From Rhizobium sp. NLR16a (GTDB lineage Bacteria > Pseudomonadota > Alphaproteobacteria > Rhizobiales > Rhizobiaceae): a stretch of DNA of 64,000 nucleotides. Positions within the stretch are counted from its first letter, which is position 1. Each line of letters starts with the position of its first letter. The notes under the pieces are model-generated. The model was not told the DNA's origin, did no database searches, and saw only the letters and a list, made by a program, of their open reading frames with translations. Below are positions 16,381 to 25,044 of this stretch, piece after piece. A program made the position numbers and the translations under genes. The DNA lies in contig NZ_CP072869.1 in NCBI RefSeq assembly GCF_017948245.1, positions 310,001-374,000 on the forward strand. The letters run 5' to 3'.

Positions 16381-18042
16381 ATGAAAGTCAGTGATTTCGA
16401 GAGAATGATGGCGATCGGCCTGAGCCGCCGCGCCATTTTGAAGACCGGCGCTAGTCTGGGGGCTCTTGCCGCCGCCGGCACCATTCTCGGTGCTGTCGGC
16501 AGCGCCAGCGCGCAGGACGCGTCCTTGCGCAGCAAGATCCTGCAGATTCCCGGCATCGGCAAGGGGTCGCCGACTGATGCGGATTGGCAAAAGGTCGGGG
16601 AACTGTGCCTCGGCGCGACCAAGAGCAGCGTGAAGCAGGGTGAATTCGCTGGCGTCGAACTGTCTTTCATGGGGCTCAACAACCAGAATCTTCACAATGT
16701 GATCTTCCGCGGCTTCCTGAAATCCTGGGAAGATTATACCGGTGCGAAAATCTCTTGGATCGACCTGGCGCAGGCAGACTATAATCCGCGTCTCCAGCAG
16801 GCCATCGCCACCGGAACAGTGGATTTCGACATCCTCGAGATGGGGGCGCCTTTCGAAGGCGATGTCTGCGGCAAGGGGCTCGCATCCGAGATGCCGGACT
16901 GGGTCAAGGCCCAGATCGACATGGACGACTATGTCGACTATCTCAAGGCGCCGGTCGGAACCTGGAACGGCAAGACGTATCGCATCTCGGTCGATGGCGA
17001 TTGCCACAACTTCAACTACCGCGCCGACTACTTTACCGATGCCAATCTGGCAAAGGCCTGGAAGGACGAGGGGCATAAGGGCGAGTGGGGCGTGCCCAAG
17101 ACTTGGCAGAAGGTTCAGGAAGTCACCAAATTCCTCAAGGGCAAGACCATTGGCGGCATGGAAGCGATCGGCTACCTCGATGCGCCGAAAGCCTGGGGTG
17201 GGTTCGGCTTCTACTTCCTCGGCAGCCGCGCCACCGCCTATGCCAAGCATCCGGACGACAAGGCCTGGCTCTTCGACGTTGATACGATGAAGCCGCGGAT
17301 CAACAACCCGGCCTGGGTCCGGGCCATTCAGGACGTGATCGACGCGTTGCCGTCGGAGTCTGGCGATCAGCTCAATGCTGACCCTGGCACCACCGCCTTC
17401 CAGCAGTTCCTGGCTGGTACCGGATCCATGGTTTCCTGGTGGGGCGATGTCGGCTCGGGCGCGCGCACCAGCGACACGTCGGTGATCGGCGACACTGTCG
17501 CCTTCGATATCCTGCCTGGTTCGGATGACGTCTACAATTCGAAGACCGGTCACTGGGACGAGCTGCCGAGCGGTCCGAATCACGCACCGAATATGGCCTA
17601 CCTCGGATGGGGTGTCTACGTCATGGCCCGGGTCGACAGCGACGAAAAAAAGAAGAAGGCAGCCTGGAGCGCGGCGGCCCATCTCGGCGGTAAGGACCTG
17701 GCTCTGTGGATGGCGGCATATCCGTCCGGCTTCCAGTGCTATCGCAAGAGCCAGTTCGACACCAAGGAATGGGTCGAGGCTGGCTACGACGAGGCCTTCA
17801 TCTCGAACTACCTCGCCTCGCAGTCGAACTCGTACAACCACCCCAATGCTGCCATCGAGCCGCGCATCCCCGGCATCTTCCAGTATTACAGCGTCGCGGA
17901 AGACGAGTTGGCCAAGGTGTTCGCCGGCCAGATGACAGCCCAGGAGGGGGCGGATGCGATTGCCGTTGCCTGGGAGAAGATCACCGATCAGCTGGGCCGC
18001 GACAAGCAGATAGCCCTCTACAATGCATCGCTCGGCGTCTGA
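16381..18042 (+). CDS. Periplasmic sugar-binding protein, family 1, Tat-exported
   Basis: A 553-residue extracellular solute-binding protein with GGAGGAG before ATG 16381. The N terminus has SRRAILKTGASLGALAAA and ends in ASAQ near residue 44, a Tat-type signal peptide with a twin-arginine and AxA cleavage site, so it is probably folded, perhaps with bound ligand, before export. At 550 residues it is longer than most family-1 proteins (about 420), as in a rhizobial subfamily. It delivers substrate to the two permeases downstream. The ligand is not known; the mutarotase, isomerase and kinase nearby point to a monosaccharide or its derivative. Confidence 0.88.
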   Translation: MKVSDFERMMAIGLSRRAILKTGASLGALAAAGTILGAVGSASAQDASLRSKILQIPGIGKGSPTDADWQKVGELCLGATKSSVKQGEFAGVELSFMGLNNQNLHNVIFRGFLKSWEDYTGAKISWIDLAQADYNPRLQQAIATGTVDFDILEMGAPFEGDVCGKGLASEMPDWVKAQIDMDDYVDYLKAPVGTWNGKTYRISVDGDCHNFNYRADYFTDANLAKAWKDEGHKGEWGVPKTWQKVQEVTKFLKGKTIGGMEAIGYLDAPKAWGGFGFYFLGSRATAYAKHPDDKAWLFDVDTMKPRINNPAWVRAIQDVIDALPSESGDQLNADPGTTAFQQFLAGTGSMVSWWGDVGSGARTSDTSVIGDTVAFDILPGSDDVYNSKTGHWDELPSGPNHAPNMAYLGWGVYVMARVDSDEKKKKAAWSAAAHLGGKDLALWMAAYPSGFQCYRKSQFDTKEWVEAGYDEAFISNYLASQSNSYNHPNAAIEPRIPGIFQYYSVAEDELAKVFAGQMTAQEGADAIAVAWEKITDQLGRDKQIALYNASLGV

Positions 18043-18045
18043 GCC

Positions 18046-18108
18046 TGAGGTCAATCGCCTCATGGCTCCCCGCGGGGTCCGGCGGCATGATTCTCCCGTG
18101 TCGCCGGA
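18046..18108 (+). other. Tandem hairpins after the binding-protein gene
   Basis: TGAGG (18046-18050) pairs with CCTCA (18058-18062), and TCCGGCG (18078-18084) with CGCCGGA (18102-18108). Such stems after a binding-protein gene usually protect its mRNA and raise its level over the permeases. There is no U tract. Confidence 0.5.
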
Positions 18109-18153
18109 ACCGCAGAGACGATTTTCAAACTTCGGCCGTGAGGGTCTGCTGCC

Positions 18154-19272
18154 ATGTCTCACTCAATGACGCTGGTTACAAACGAACCGTTCGCAGCGCG
18201 CCGTGCTGCTCCCGCCGGAAAGCATGTCCTGCTCGGCAAGGCTCTGCTGGCGATCGCGACCATCACCTTCCTAGTGGTCCTGGCGCTTCAGTCGTTCGAT
18301 GCCATGGGCGTCACCGCGTTGGGCTTTGAGAGCTGGCGCCCTCTGCTCTACGTCTATCTTATCTGGGCGGTGGTCTTCGGCGTATCCCAGGTGATGATCC
18401 GCGGTGAGGCGGGCGAGCGCGCGGCCTTCGTCCTCCCGGCCGTTCTTTTTACCGTCGCCATGGTGATCTTTCCGACCATTTTCGGCCTCTACATCGCGTT
18501 TACCGATTGGAACCTCAGTGCGGTCGAGGGACGACGCTTCAACGGTCTCGACAATCTGCGCACGCTTCTGGCGGATGCCTATTTCTGGAATGCGCTTTTG
18601 AACATGGTCTACTATGTTCTGGCGGTTCTCGTTCAATATGCGATCGCCTTCAGCCTGGCTCTTCTGCTCAACGCAGAGATCAAGGCACGCAAGTTCTTCC
18701 GTGTCGCTTTTCTGTTGCCGTTGATGCTGAGTCCGGTCGCCGTCAGCTGGATGATCGGCAAGTCGCTGATGGAGTACCGTTTCGGTCCCGCGGCGACGCT
18801 GGCGCGCTATCTGGGCTGGGACAATCCCGCCTTCTTCTCCACCCCCTGGCTGGCGCGATTGTCGATCATGGCCATGGATGCGTGGGTCTCCATTCCCTTC
18901 ATGATGGTTCTGCTGCTGGCCGGCCTGCAGGCATTGCCTGCAGAAATCAAGGAGGCGGCACGGGTCGATGGCGCCACCGGTTGGCAATCGTTCAAGGAGA
19001 TCACCTTCCCCCTGATGCTGCCGGTGAGCATGACCGCCTTGATCCTGCGCATCATATTCGAGCTGAAACTCGCCGATATCGTCATTAATGTGACGGCAGG
19101 CGGCCCGGGCGGCGCGACGGACACGGTTTCGAGTTTCATCTTTCGGGAATACCGGGACCGTTCCAATGTCGGCTACGGCACCATGCTCGCCGAAGTCTAT
19201 CTCGTCATCATCATCATTTTCGTCGCGCTTATCCTGAAAGGGGCAAGCCGATGGATGCAAAGAACAAACTGA
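18154..19272 (+). CDS. Sugar ABC importer permease, MalF/UgpA type
   Basis: A 372-residue membrane protein with about eight hydrophobic segments; the first two (about 28-75) form an N-terminal extension, followed by the six-helix core. The EAA loop EIKEAARVDGATGWQSFKEITFPLMLP, which contacts the ATPase, is intact. It pairs with the next gene, whose start lies inside its end by 22 bases, to form the transmembrane channel of the importer. Confidence 0.88.
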   Translation: MSHSMTLVTNEPFAARRAAPAGKHVLLGKALLAIATITFLVVLALQSFDAMGVTALGFESWRPLLYVYLIWAVVFGVSQVMIRGEAGERAAFVLPAVLFTVAMVIFPTIFGLYIAFTDWNLSAVEGRRFNGLDNLRTLLADAYFWNALLNMVYYVLAVLVQYAIAFSLALLLNAEIKARKFFRVAFLLPLMLSPVAVSWMIGKSLMEYRFGPAATLARYLGWDNPAFFSTPWLARLSIMAMDAWVSIPFMMVLLLAGLQALPAEIKEAARVDGATGWQSFKEITFPLMLPVSMTALILRIIFELKLADIVINVTAGGPGGATDTVSSFIFREYRDRSNVGYGTMLAEVYLVIIIIFVALILKGASRWMQRTN

Positions 19273-20213
19273 GGGCTGACACGATGTCGACAGCACATGG
19301 GGCAATACGTCCAAAAGCGCCCGCACGTCGCAGCTTCGCGCTGCCCAGCTTCATGACCCGTAGCATGCTGATCTACGCCGCCCTGGTCTTTTGGGCCTTC
19401 GTTTCCCTGTTTCCGATCTACTGGACGGTGACGACGTCATTCAAGACCGCCGTGAACGTGACCCAGGGCCACCTCATTCCCTTCGTGGATTTTACGCCGG
19501 ACTGGAAAGGCTGGCGTTCGCTTGGCCTGTCGCCCGACACGATCTTTGCGCAATCGACCGTCCGTGACGAGTTCATCCGCCGGTTCTTCAACAGCATCGT
19601 CGCGTCGGCGGGCGCCTCGCTTCTCGCTGTCGTCCTCGGATCGCTCGCGGCCTACGGCCTCAGCCGGTTCTCCTACAAATTTCTCTGGATGCGCAACAAG
19701 GACATCTCCTTCTTCTTCCTGTCACAGCTCATCCTGCCACCGGTCGTGCTCGCGATGCCATTCCTGGTTCTCTACAAGCAACTGATGCTGCTGGACTCGC
19801 TTGTCGGCCTCATCCTGGTCTACACGCTGATGGTCCTGCCGATCGTCATCTGGATCATGCGCGACCAGTTCGACACGATCCCTCTGGAGCTGGAGCAGGC
19901 GGCGCTTGTCGATGGCTGCTCGATCTGGGGCGCGTTCCTGCGGATCGTGCTGCCCATCGCACTGCCCGGCATGGTCGCGGCATTCATCCTGTCCGTTATT
20001 CTCTGCTGGAACGAGTATTTCTTCGCAGCTCTTCTGACCAGCACCGATGCCAAGACGCTGCCGGTGATGGTCGCAAGCCAGACCGGATCGCAGGGTATCA
20101 ACTGGTGGTCCATGGCAGCGATCGCCAGTGCCGCCATTCTGCCGCTCGTGCTCATCGGCATATTCCTCGAGCGCTACATCGTTAAGGGCCTGACGGCGGG
20201 CGCCGTGAAATAG
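19251..20213 (+). CDS. Sugar ABC importer permease, MalG/UgpE type
   Basis: A 320-residue permease with six predicted membrane helices after a 35-residue cytoplasmic start. ATG 19251, six bases after AAAGGGG and overlapping the preceding gene by 22 bases, is preferred; ATG 19284 would also fit. The EAA loop ELEQAALVDGCSIWGAFLRIVLP is intact. It completes the four-gene family-1 importer. A stem-loop spans its stop codon. Confidence 0.88.
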   Translation: MDAKNKLRADTMSTAHGAIRPKAPARRSFALPSFMTRSMLIYAALVFWAFVSLFPIYWTVTTSFKTAVNVTQGHLIPFVDFTPDWKGWRSLGLSPDTIFAQSTVRDEFIRRFFNSIVASAGASLLAVVLGSLAAYGLSRFSYKFLWMRNKDISFFFLSQLILPPVVLAMPFLVLYKQLMLLDSLVGLILVYTLMVLPIVIWIMRDQFDTIPLELEQAALVDGCSIWGAFLRIVLPIALPGMVAAFILSVILCWNEYFFAALLTSTDAKTLPVMVASQTGSQGINWWSMAAIASAAILPLVLIGIFLERYIVKGLTAGAVK

Positions 20214-20224
20214 CGTGGCGCCCG
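20197..20224 (+). other. Hairpin across the permease stop codon
   Basis: CGGGCGCC (20197-20204) and GGCGCCCG (20217-20224) form a perfect 8-bp stem with a 12-base loop holding the TAG stop. No U tract follows. It may weaken read-through into the next genes, which have their own operator-bearing promoter region. Confidence 0.45.
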
Positions 20225-20280
20225 TAGCCGACAGAAGGCGAGCCCGATCCGCGAAATGGTGCGCCGCACAACATTTCATA

Positions 20281-20310
20281 ACTTTACAATATTGTATTAT
20301 TATGTGAAGT
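20281..20310. promoter_or_regulatory. 30-bp inverted-repeat site, copy 2, candidate operator
   Basis: ACTTTACA (20281-20288) and TGTGAAGT (20303-20310) with a 14-base spacer, the same site as at 15074-15103 with five spacer differences. A TACAAT hexamer (20285-20290) is in the same place as the TACACT -10 of copy 1. It lies 34 bases before the isomerase start and suggests a second, co-regulated promoter inside the cluster. Confidence 0.6.
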
Positions 20311-20344
20311 AAACTGCAACGCCAAACGATGTGAGCCCAGTCCA

Positions 20345-21334
20345 GTGACCCCATTGAAATTCGCCACCCGCCTCAACTCCTTTGCCTCCCGGCCGCAGGC
20401 CGAATGGCCTGATCTTTCCGGGAAGCCAAGTGTCAAGCAGATGGTCGCCCGTGCTGCAAAGGTCGATGGATTGACGGATCTCGATCTCAATTATCCCGAT
20501 CACGTCTCCGAAGACCCGCGCGAATTGGCGCGGCAGATCGGGGACATGGGCCTTGCGATCAACGGCTTTGCGATGCGTTACTACACTAATCCCGCTTTCA
20601 AGATTGGCGCCTTCACCAACCCTGATGCAGCGGTTCGCCGTGAAGCCATCGACCTGACGAAGAAGGGCATCGACGCCACCCGTGAGGCCGGCAGCAATCT
20701 GATGACCATCTGGCTCGGGCAGGATGGATTCGATTACGCGTTCCAGGCCGACTATGCAACCTTGTGGCAACACGAAATTTCTGGAATTCGTGAAGTTTGC
20801 GAGCATGATCCCGATTGCCAGATCAGCATCGAGTACAAGCCGAACGAGCCGCGCTCCTATAGCCTGATGCCTGACTGCGCCACAACGCTGCTGGCCATCA
20901 AGGAAGTCGGCCTCCCCAATCTTGGTGTGACGTTGGACTTCGCTCATGTGCTCTATGCCGATGAGCAGCCGGCCTTCGCGGCGGCGCTGATAGCGCGCTA
21001 CAGCCGTATTCTCGGCGTTCACCTGAACGACGGCTATGCCAAGCGTGACGATGGCCTGATGGTCGGCGCCGTTCACACACAACAGACGATCGAACTGCTG
21101 CGCCAGATCCGCAAGGACGGTTATGACGGCGCGATCTACTTCGACACATTCCCGGATATGACCGGACTCGATCCGGTCCACGAATGCGAGGTGAACATCC
21201 AGACTGTCAAGCGCATGCTTGATGTCGTGGACCGCCTTGAGCAGGACAATCGCCTGTCTGGCGCGATTGACCGTCAGGATGCCGTTTCCGCCCAGTCCAT
21301 CATTCAAGAAGCGATGCTTGGCGCGGGGGCTTGA
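20345..21334 (+). CDS. Xylose-isomerase-like TIM-barrel sugar isomerase/epimerase
   Basis: A 329-residue protein starting at GTG 20345. The pattern fits an AP-endonuclease-2/xylose-isomerase-like TIM barrel: SIEYKPNEPR, VTLDFAHVLYA, GVHLNDGYAKRDD and AIYFDTFP carry the Glu, Asp, His and Asp ligands of a metal-dependent isomerase or epimerase. The exact sugar is not evident; relatives act on rhamnose, ribulose or inositol derivatives. It stands between two complete ABC importers and is followed 56 bases later by the ribose-type binding protein, so it probably acts on the imported sugar after the mutarotase. Confidence 0.8.
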   Translation: MTPLKFATRLNSFASRPQAEWPDLSGKPSVKQMVARAAKVDGLTDLDLNYPDHVSEDPRELARQIGDMGLAINGFAMRYYTNPAFKIGAFTNPDAAVRREAIDLTKKGIDATREAGSNLMTIWLGQDGFDYAFQADYATLWQHEISGIREVCEHDPDCQISIEYKPNEPRSYSLMPDCATTLLAIKEVGLPNLGVTLDFAHVLYADEQPAFAAALIARYSRILGVHLNDGYAKRDDGLMVGAVHTQQTIELLRQIRKDGYDGAIYFDTFPDMTGLDPVHECEVNIQTVKRMLDVVDRLEQDNRLSGAIDRQDAVSAQSIIQEAMLGAGA

Positions 21335-21349
21335 ACTCCATCACCGCAG

Positions 21350-21377
21350 CACGCCGGACGGCGTGTGAATTTCACAC
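21350..21377 (+). promoter_or_regulatory. Hairpin plus 15-bp palindrome before the ribose-type operon
   Basis: CACGCC (21350-21355) pairs with GGCGTG (21360-21365) around GGAC. Overlapping it, GTGTGAA (21363-21369), a central T, and TTCACAC (21371-21377) make a perfect 15-bp palindrome four bases before the GGAGGA ribosome site. Its TGTGAA half resembles the right arm of the 30-bp operator, so it may be a third regulator site or an RNA hairpin limiting translation. Confidence 0.4.
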
Positions 21378-21390
21378 TCGGGAGGAACCG

Positions 21391-22455
21391 ATGAAGACAT
21401 TTTTGAAGACGACCGTTGCCGCAGGTCTGGTTGCCAGTTTCCTGTTCAGCGCCGCCGTCGCGCAGGAACTTGCGCCACTCAACTCCGACACCGAAAAGGA
21501 TCGCATGGACTGGTCGCAGCTCGAAGCCAAGCTCGGCGCGTTTCCCAAGCTGCCGGAAGGTACCAAGGCCGGTGCAGTTTCCAAGACGCTGACCAACGAA
21601 TACTGGCGCTCGCTGGGTGAAGGCTACACCAAATTCGGCGACAAGGCCGGCGTGCCGGTGGTCTATCAGGCAGCACAGAGCGAAGGCGACCAACTCGGCC
21701 AGCTGACAATCGCCGAGGGCCTGATTACCCAGGGATACAATGTTCTTTTGGTCTCGCCGCAGACCGACGCCAATCTTCAGCCGGTCATCGAACAGGCGAA
21801 GGCCGCGGGCATTCCGGTCGTCAACGTCAATGATGCGGTCATTCCGCAGGCGGAGCACTATGTCGGCAACGTCCAGCGCGACAATGGCGTGCGCGTGGCG
21901 AAATGGTTTGTCGAGAACCGGCCGGATGGCGGCAAGGTTGCGATCGTCGAAGGCCAGGCCGGTGTCTACGCCGCCGTCCAGCGTACCGACGGCTTCAAGG
22001 CGACGATCAGCGAAAGCGGCAAGTTCGAAGTCGTCGCCAGCGTTCCGGGCAACTGGGATCGCCAGACATCCTATGACGCCGCCACCAACATCCTGCAGCA
22101 GCATCCCGACCTGATCGGGTTCTATGCCAATAACGACGGGATGGCACTGGGTATCGTCGAGGCGGTCAAGGCGGCCGGCCTTCAGGACAAGGTTGCCGTG
22201 TTCGGCACGGACGGCATTTCCGATGCCTATACGTCGATCAAGGCCGGCGAATTGACGGGCACCGTCGACAGCTTCCCGGTACTGACCGGTGAAGTGGCGC
22301 TTGAAGCCGCCTTGCGCCTTGTCGCCGGCCAGAAACTGCCCCGCGTCGTCGCCACGCCGCAGGCGCTTATCACCAAGGACAATGTCGCTCGATACCAGGG
22401 CGAAGGCGTCGATGTCCGTGCCGTGCTGATGGAAGACGCCGCCGCGGCGAATTGA
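21391..22455 (+). CDS. Periplasmic sugar-binding protein, ribose/LacI type
   Basis: A 354-residue protein from ATG 21391 (GGAGGA four bases upstream; an earlier in-frame ATG lacks a site). A Sec signal peptide with AAVAQE cleavage region occupies about the first 24 residues. The fold is Peripla_BP_4 (RbsB-like): GLITQGYNVLLVSP, AKAAGIPVVNVND, and GFYANNDGMALGIVEAV are family hallmarks. It feeds the ATPase and permease that follow, a CUT2 importer. Having a CUT1 and a CUT2 importer in one cluster suggests two related ligands or one taken up in two forms. Confidence 0.88.
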   Translation: MKTFLKTTVAAGLVASFLFSAAVAQELAPLNSDTEKDRMDWSQLEAKLGAFPKLPEGTKAGAVSKTLTNEYWRSLGEGYTKFGDKAGVPVVYQAAQSEGDQLGQLTIAEGLITQGYNVLLVSPQTDANLQPVIEQAKAAGIPVVNVNDAVIPQAEHYVGNVQRDNGVRVAKWFVENRPDGGKVAIVEGQAGVYAAVQRTDGFKATISESGKFEVVASVPGNWDRQTSYDAATNILQQHPDLIGFYANNDGMALGIVEAVKAAGLQDKVAVFGTDGISDAYTSIKAGELTGTVDSFPVLTGEVALEAALRLVAGQKLPRVVATPQALITKDNVARYQGEGVDVRAVLMEDAAAAN

Positions 22456-22519
22456 TCGCCAACTGACGAAGATGCCGGCCGCTCTGGCCGGCATCTCTTG
22501 CCGATGGGAGGGTGACGCA

Positions 22520-24037
22520 ATGACACCGAGACTGAGATTCGAAGCGATATCCAAGAGCTTCCCGGGCGTGAACGCATTGTCCGACGTCTCCTTCGACGTC
22601 GCGCCCGGCGAAATCCATGGGCTTCTCGGTGAAAACGGCGCGGGAAAGTCGACGCTGCTGCGCATCCTTTCCGGCGTCTTTCGTCCAACCTCCGGGTCCA
22701 TGTTTGTCGACGGCGAAAATGTCTCCTTTCGCAAGCCGATGGAGGCGCGTGGTGCCGGCATCGCCATGATCCACCAGGAACTGCAGCAAGTCCCGCATCT
22801 GAGTGTAGCGCAGAACATGTTCCTCGGGCATCCGCTGACGACCGTTGGCGGGCTGTTCGTCTCGAGAGGAGAGCAGGAGCGGCGGGCTGCCGAAGCATTG
22901 TCGATGATCGAACCCGGCATCGATCCCGCGGCGCCAATCTCTTCGCTCAAGGTGGCACAGCGCCAGATTGTCGAGATTGCCCGGGCATTGCTCGACCGCG
23001 CCAGGATCATCGCCATGGATGAACCGACATCCAGTCTGACACCGAGTGAGTTCGAACGGCTGGCTGAGGTCATAACAAAATTATCGGCAAGTGGCGTGTC
23101 GATTATCTATGTCTCGCACAAGATGGACGAAGTCTTCCGCATCTGCCAGCGCGCCAGTGTCATGCGCGACGGCAAGCTTATCGGTGCGGTGGATGTCCAG
23201 ACGGCTTCCCACCAAGATGTCATCACGATGATGGTCGGCCGTGAGCTGATGCAGGAGCAGCATGTCTCACACGCGACCGCGACGGTGAAACTCGAGGCGC
23301 GCGGGCTCTCGTCGCTGACGAAAATCAGGGACGCGTCGTTCAAACTTCACCGCGGTGAAGTTCTCGGCATTGCAGGGCTTGTCGGATCCGGTCGGACGGA
23401 ACTCCTGCGCCTTCTGGCGGGTGCGGACAGATTGACGGCAGGCACGATCGATATAGACGGCAAAACCGTGAACCTGCGCAATCCCCGCGATGCCATTTCC
23501 GCCGGCATCGGCCTCGTTCCTGAAGAGCGCAAGCGGGAGGGGATCATTCCCGTCCGCTCGGTCACCATCAACATGGCACTTGCCTCGCTGGAGAGCTTCT
23601 CCAAAGCCGGCATCATTCAGGGCGGCAAGTTGCGCAACACGGCTCAGGACCTGCTGCGCCGCGTCAATCTCCGGCCTTTCCAGTTGGACAGACCGATCCG
23701 GCTCTTCAGCGGTGGCAATCAGCAGAAAGCGATCATCGCGCGCTGGCTGGCAAGCAAATCGCAGATTCTCCTGTTCGACGAGCCGACCCGCGGCATCGAC
23801 GTCGGCGCCAAGGCGGAAATCTATCACCTGATCGAGGCGCTGGCCGCCGATGGGCATTCCATCGTGGTGGTCTCTTCCGAACTGCCGGAAGTTATCCGGC
23901 TTTCCGATCGTGTCCTTGTCATGCGCGACGGGCAGATTGCTGCGGAGATCGCGCGTGCTGACCTCACAGAAAGCGCCATCGTGGCGCATGCCATTCCCGG
24001 TGCGAATACTGGCCGCACGCCAGCTCCGGCCGCCTAG
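22520..24037 (+). CDS. Sugar ABC importer ATPase, RbsA-type double domain
   Basis: A 505-residue ATPase starting at ATG 22520 after GGGAGGG. It holds two nucleotide-binding halves: the first with GENGAGKST and MDEPTSSL, the second with the degenerate Walker A GLVGSGRTE and LFDEPTRGIDVGAK, the usual RbsA pattern. VAQRQIVEIAR and FSGGNQQKAIIAR are the signature regions. It powers the CUT2 importer with the permease 26 bases downstream. Confidence 0.9.
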   Translation: MTPRLRFEAISKSFPGVNALSDVSFDVAPGEIHGLLGENGAGKSTLLRILSGVFRPTSGSMFVDGENVSFRKPMEARGAGIAMIHQELQQVPHLSVAQNMFLGHPLTTVGGLFVSRGEQERRAAEALSMIEPGIDPAAPISSLKVAQRQIVEIARALLDRARIIAMDEPTSSLTPSEFERLAEVITKLSASGVSIIYVSHKMDEVFRICQRASVMRDGKLIGAVDVQTASHQDVITMMVGRELMQEQHVSHATATVKLEARGLSSLTKIRDASFKLHRGEVLGIAGLVGSGRTELLRLLAGADRLTAGTIDIDGKTVNLRNPRDAISAGIGLVPEERKREGIIPVRSVTINMALASLESFSKAGIIQGGKLRNTAQDLLRRVNLRPFQLDRPIRLFSGGNQQKAIIARWLASKSQILLFDEPTRGIDVGAKAEIYHLIEALAADGHSIVVVSSELPEVIRLSDRVLVMRDGQIAAEIARADLTESAIVAHAIPGANTGRTPAPAA

Positions 24038-24063
24038 GCGTGGGCGACATAAAGGAACACGTT

Positions 24064-25044
24064 ATGAGCAATTCACCGGCCGCCGCCGACACGAAACTTT
24101 CGCCCGTATTCGCGCGCTTCTCGTTTTCTTTGCGAGACGCCGGCACGCTGATCGGCCTCGTCGTTATCATGGCCGTGTTTTCGACATTGGTCCCTGGCTT
24201 CCTGTCGGAACGCAATCTCGTCAATATCCTGCAGCAATCGAGCATCAACGCCTGTCTGGCGCTTGGCATGACATTGGTGATCATATCGGGCGGCATCGAT
24301 CTGTCTGTCGGCCCGACTGCTGCGATATCGGCGGTCATCACGGCGACTCTGCTTCTTTCCGGAACCCCGGTTCCGCTTGCGATCCTGGCGGGCCTCGGGA
24401 TCGGCATGGCCTGCGGTTTCATAAACGGAATTCTGGTTGCCTATGTCGGTTTGCAGCCCTTCATCGTGACCCTCGGAACGTTGAGCACGTATCGCGCGCT
24501 CGCGCTGATCTATACCGGCGGCAATCCTGTTCTCGGCATCCCGGCGGGTTTTCGATCGCTCTTTAATGGAAACCTGTTCGGTATTCCGATGCCCGTTCTG
24601 ATCGTTGCCGTCGTGGCGCTAGCCGCCTGGGTCTTGCTCAAGAAAACCCCGATCGGCGAATATCTCCTGGCCGTCGGCGGCAATGAGGAAGCGGCCTACG
24701 TCGCCGGTGTCCCGATCGCGCGCACCAAGATCACGGCTTACGTGATCTCCGGTGGGCTTGCAGCTCTTGCGTCCCTGATTCTGATCGGGCGCTTAGGCGC
24801 TGCCGAACCGATCCTCGGCAACCTCTGGGAGCTCGACGCGATTGCTGCTGCGGCCATCGGCGGAGCCTCGCTGATGGGCGGCAAGGGCAGCATTCTGGGA
24901 ACGATCCTGGGCGCCATCATTCTCGGAACTATGCGCAACGGCCTCACGTTGATGAACGTCCAGGCCTTCTATCAACTGCTGGCAACCGGCCTTATAATCC
25001 TCGTTGCGATGATGATCGATCGCGCCACGAGGGGACGAGAATGA
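24064..25044 (+). CDS. Sugar ABC importer permease, RbsC type
   Basis: A 326-residue membrane protein from ATG 24064, with AAAGGAA upstream. About ten hydrophobic segments; ISGGIDLSVGPTAAISA and AIGGASLMGGKGSILGTILGA are conserved RbsC motifs. It works with the preceding ATPase as a homodimeric channel. Its stop overlaps the next start in ATGA, so it is translationally coupled with the regulator gene. Confidence 0.88.
   Translation: MSNSPAAADTKLSPVFARFSFSLRDAGTLIGLVVIMAVFSTLVPGFLSERNLVNILQQSSINACLALGMTLVIISGGIDLSVGPTAAISAVITATLLLSGTPVPLAILAGLGIGMACGFINGILVAYVGLQPFIVTLGTLSTYRALALIYTGGNPVLGIPAGFRSLFNGNLFGIPMPVLIVAVVALAAWVLLKKTPIGEYLLAVGGNEEAAYVAGVPIARTKITAYVISGGLAALASLILIGRLGAAEPILGNLWELDAIAAAAIGGASLMGGKGSILGTILGAIILGTMRNGLTLMNVQAFYQLLATGLIILVAMMIDRATRGRE

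Noticed and set aside
15883..18162. 759-codon open frame on the minus strand
   Set aside because: It lies opposite the binding-protein gene and the end of the ATPase gene. High third-position G+C keeps the opposite frame open; the sequence has no recognisable domain or ribosome site.
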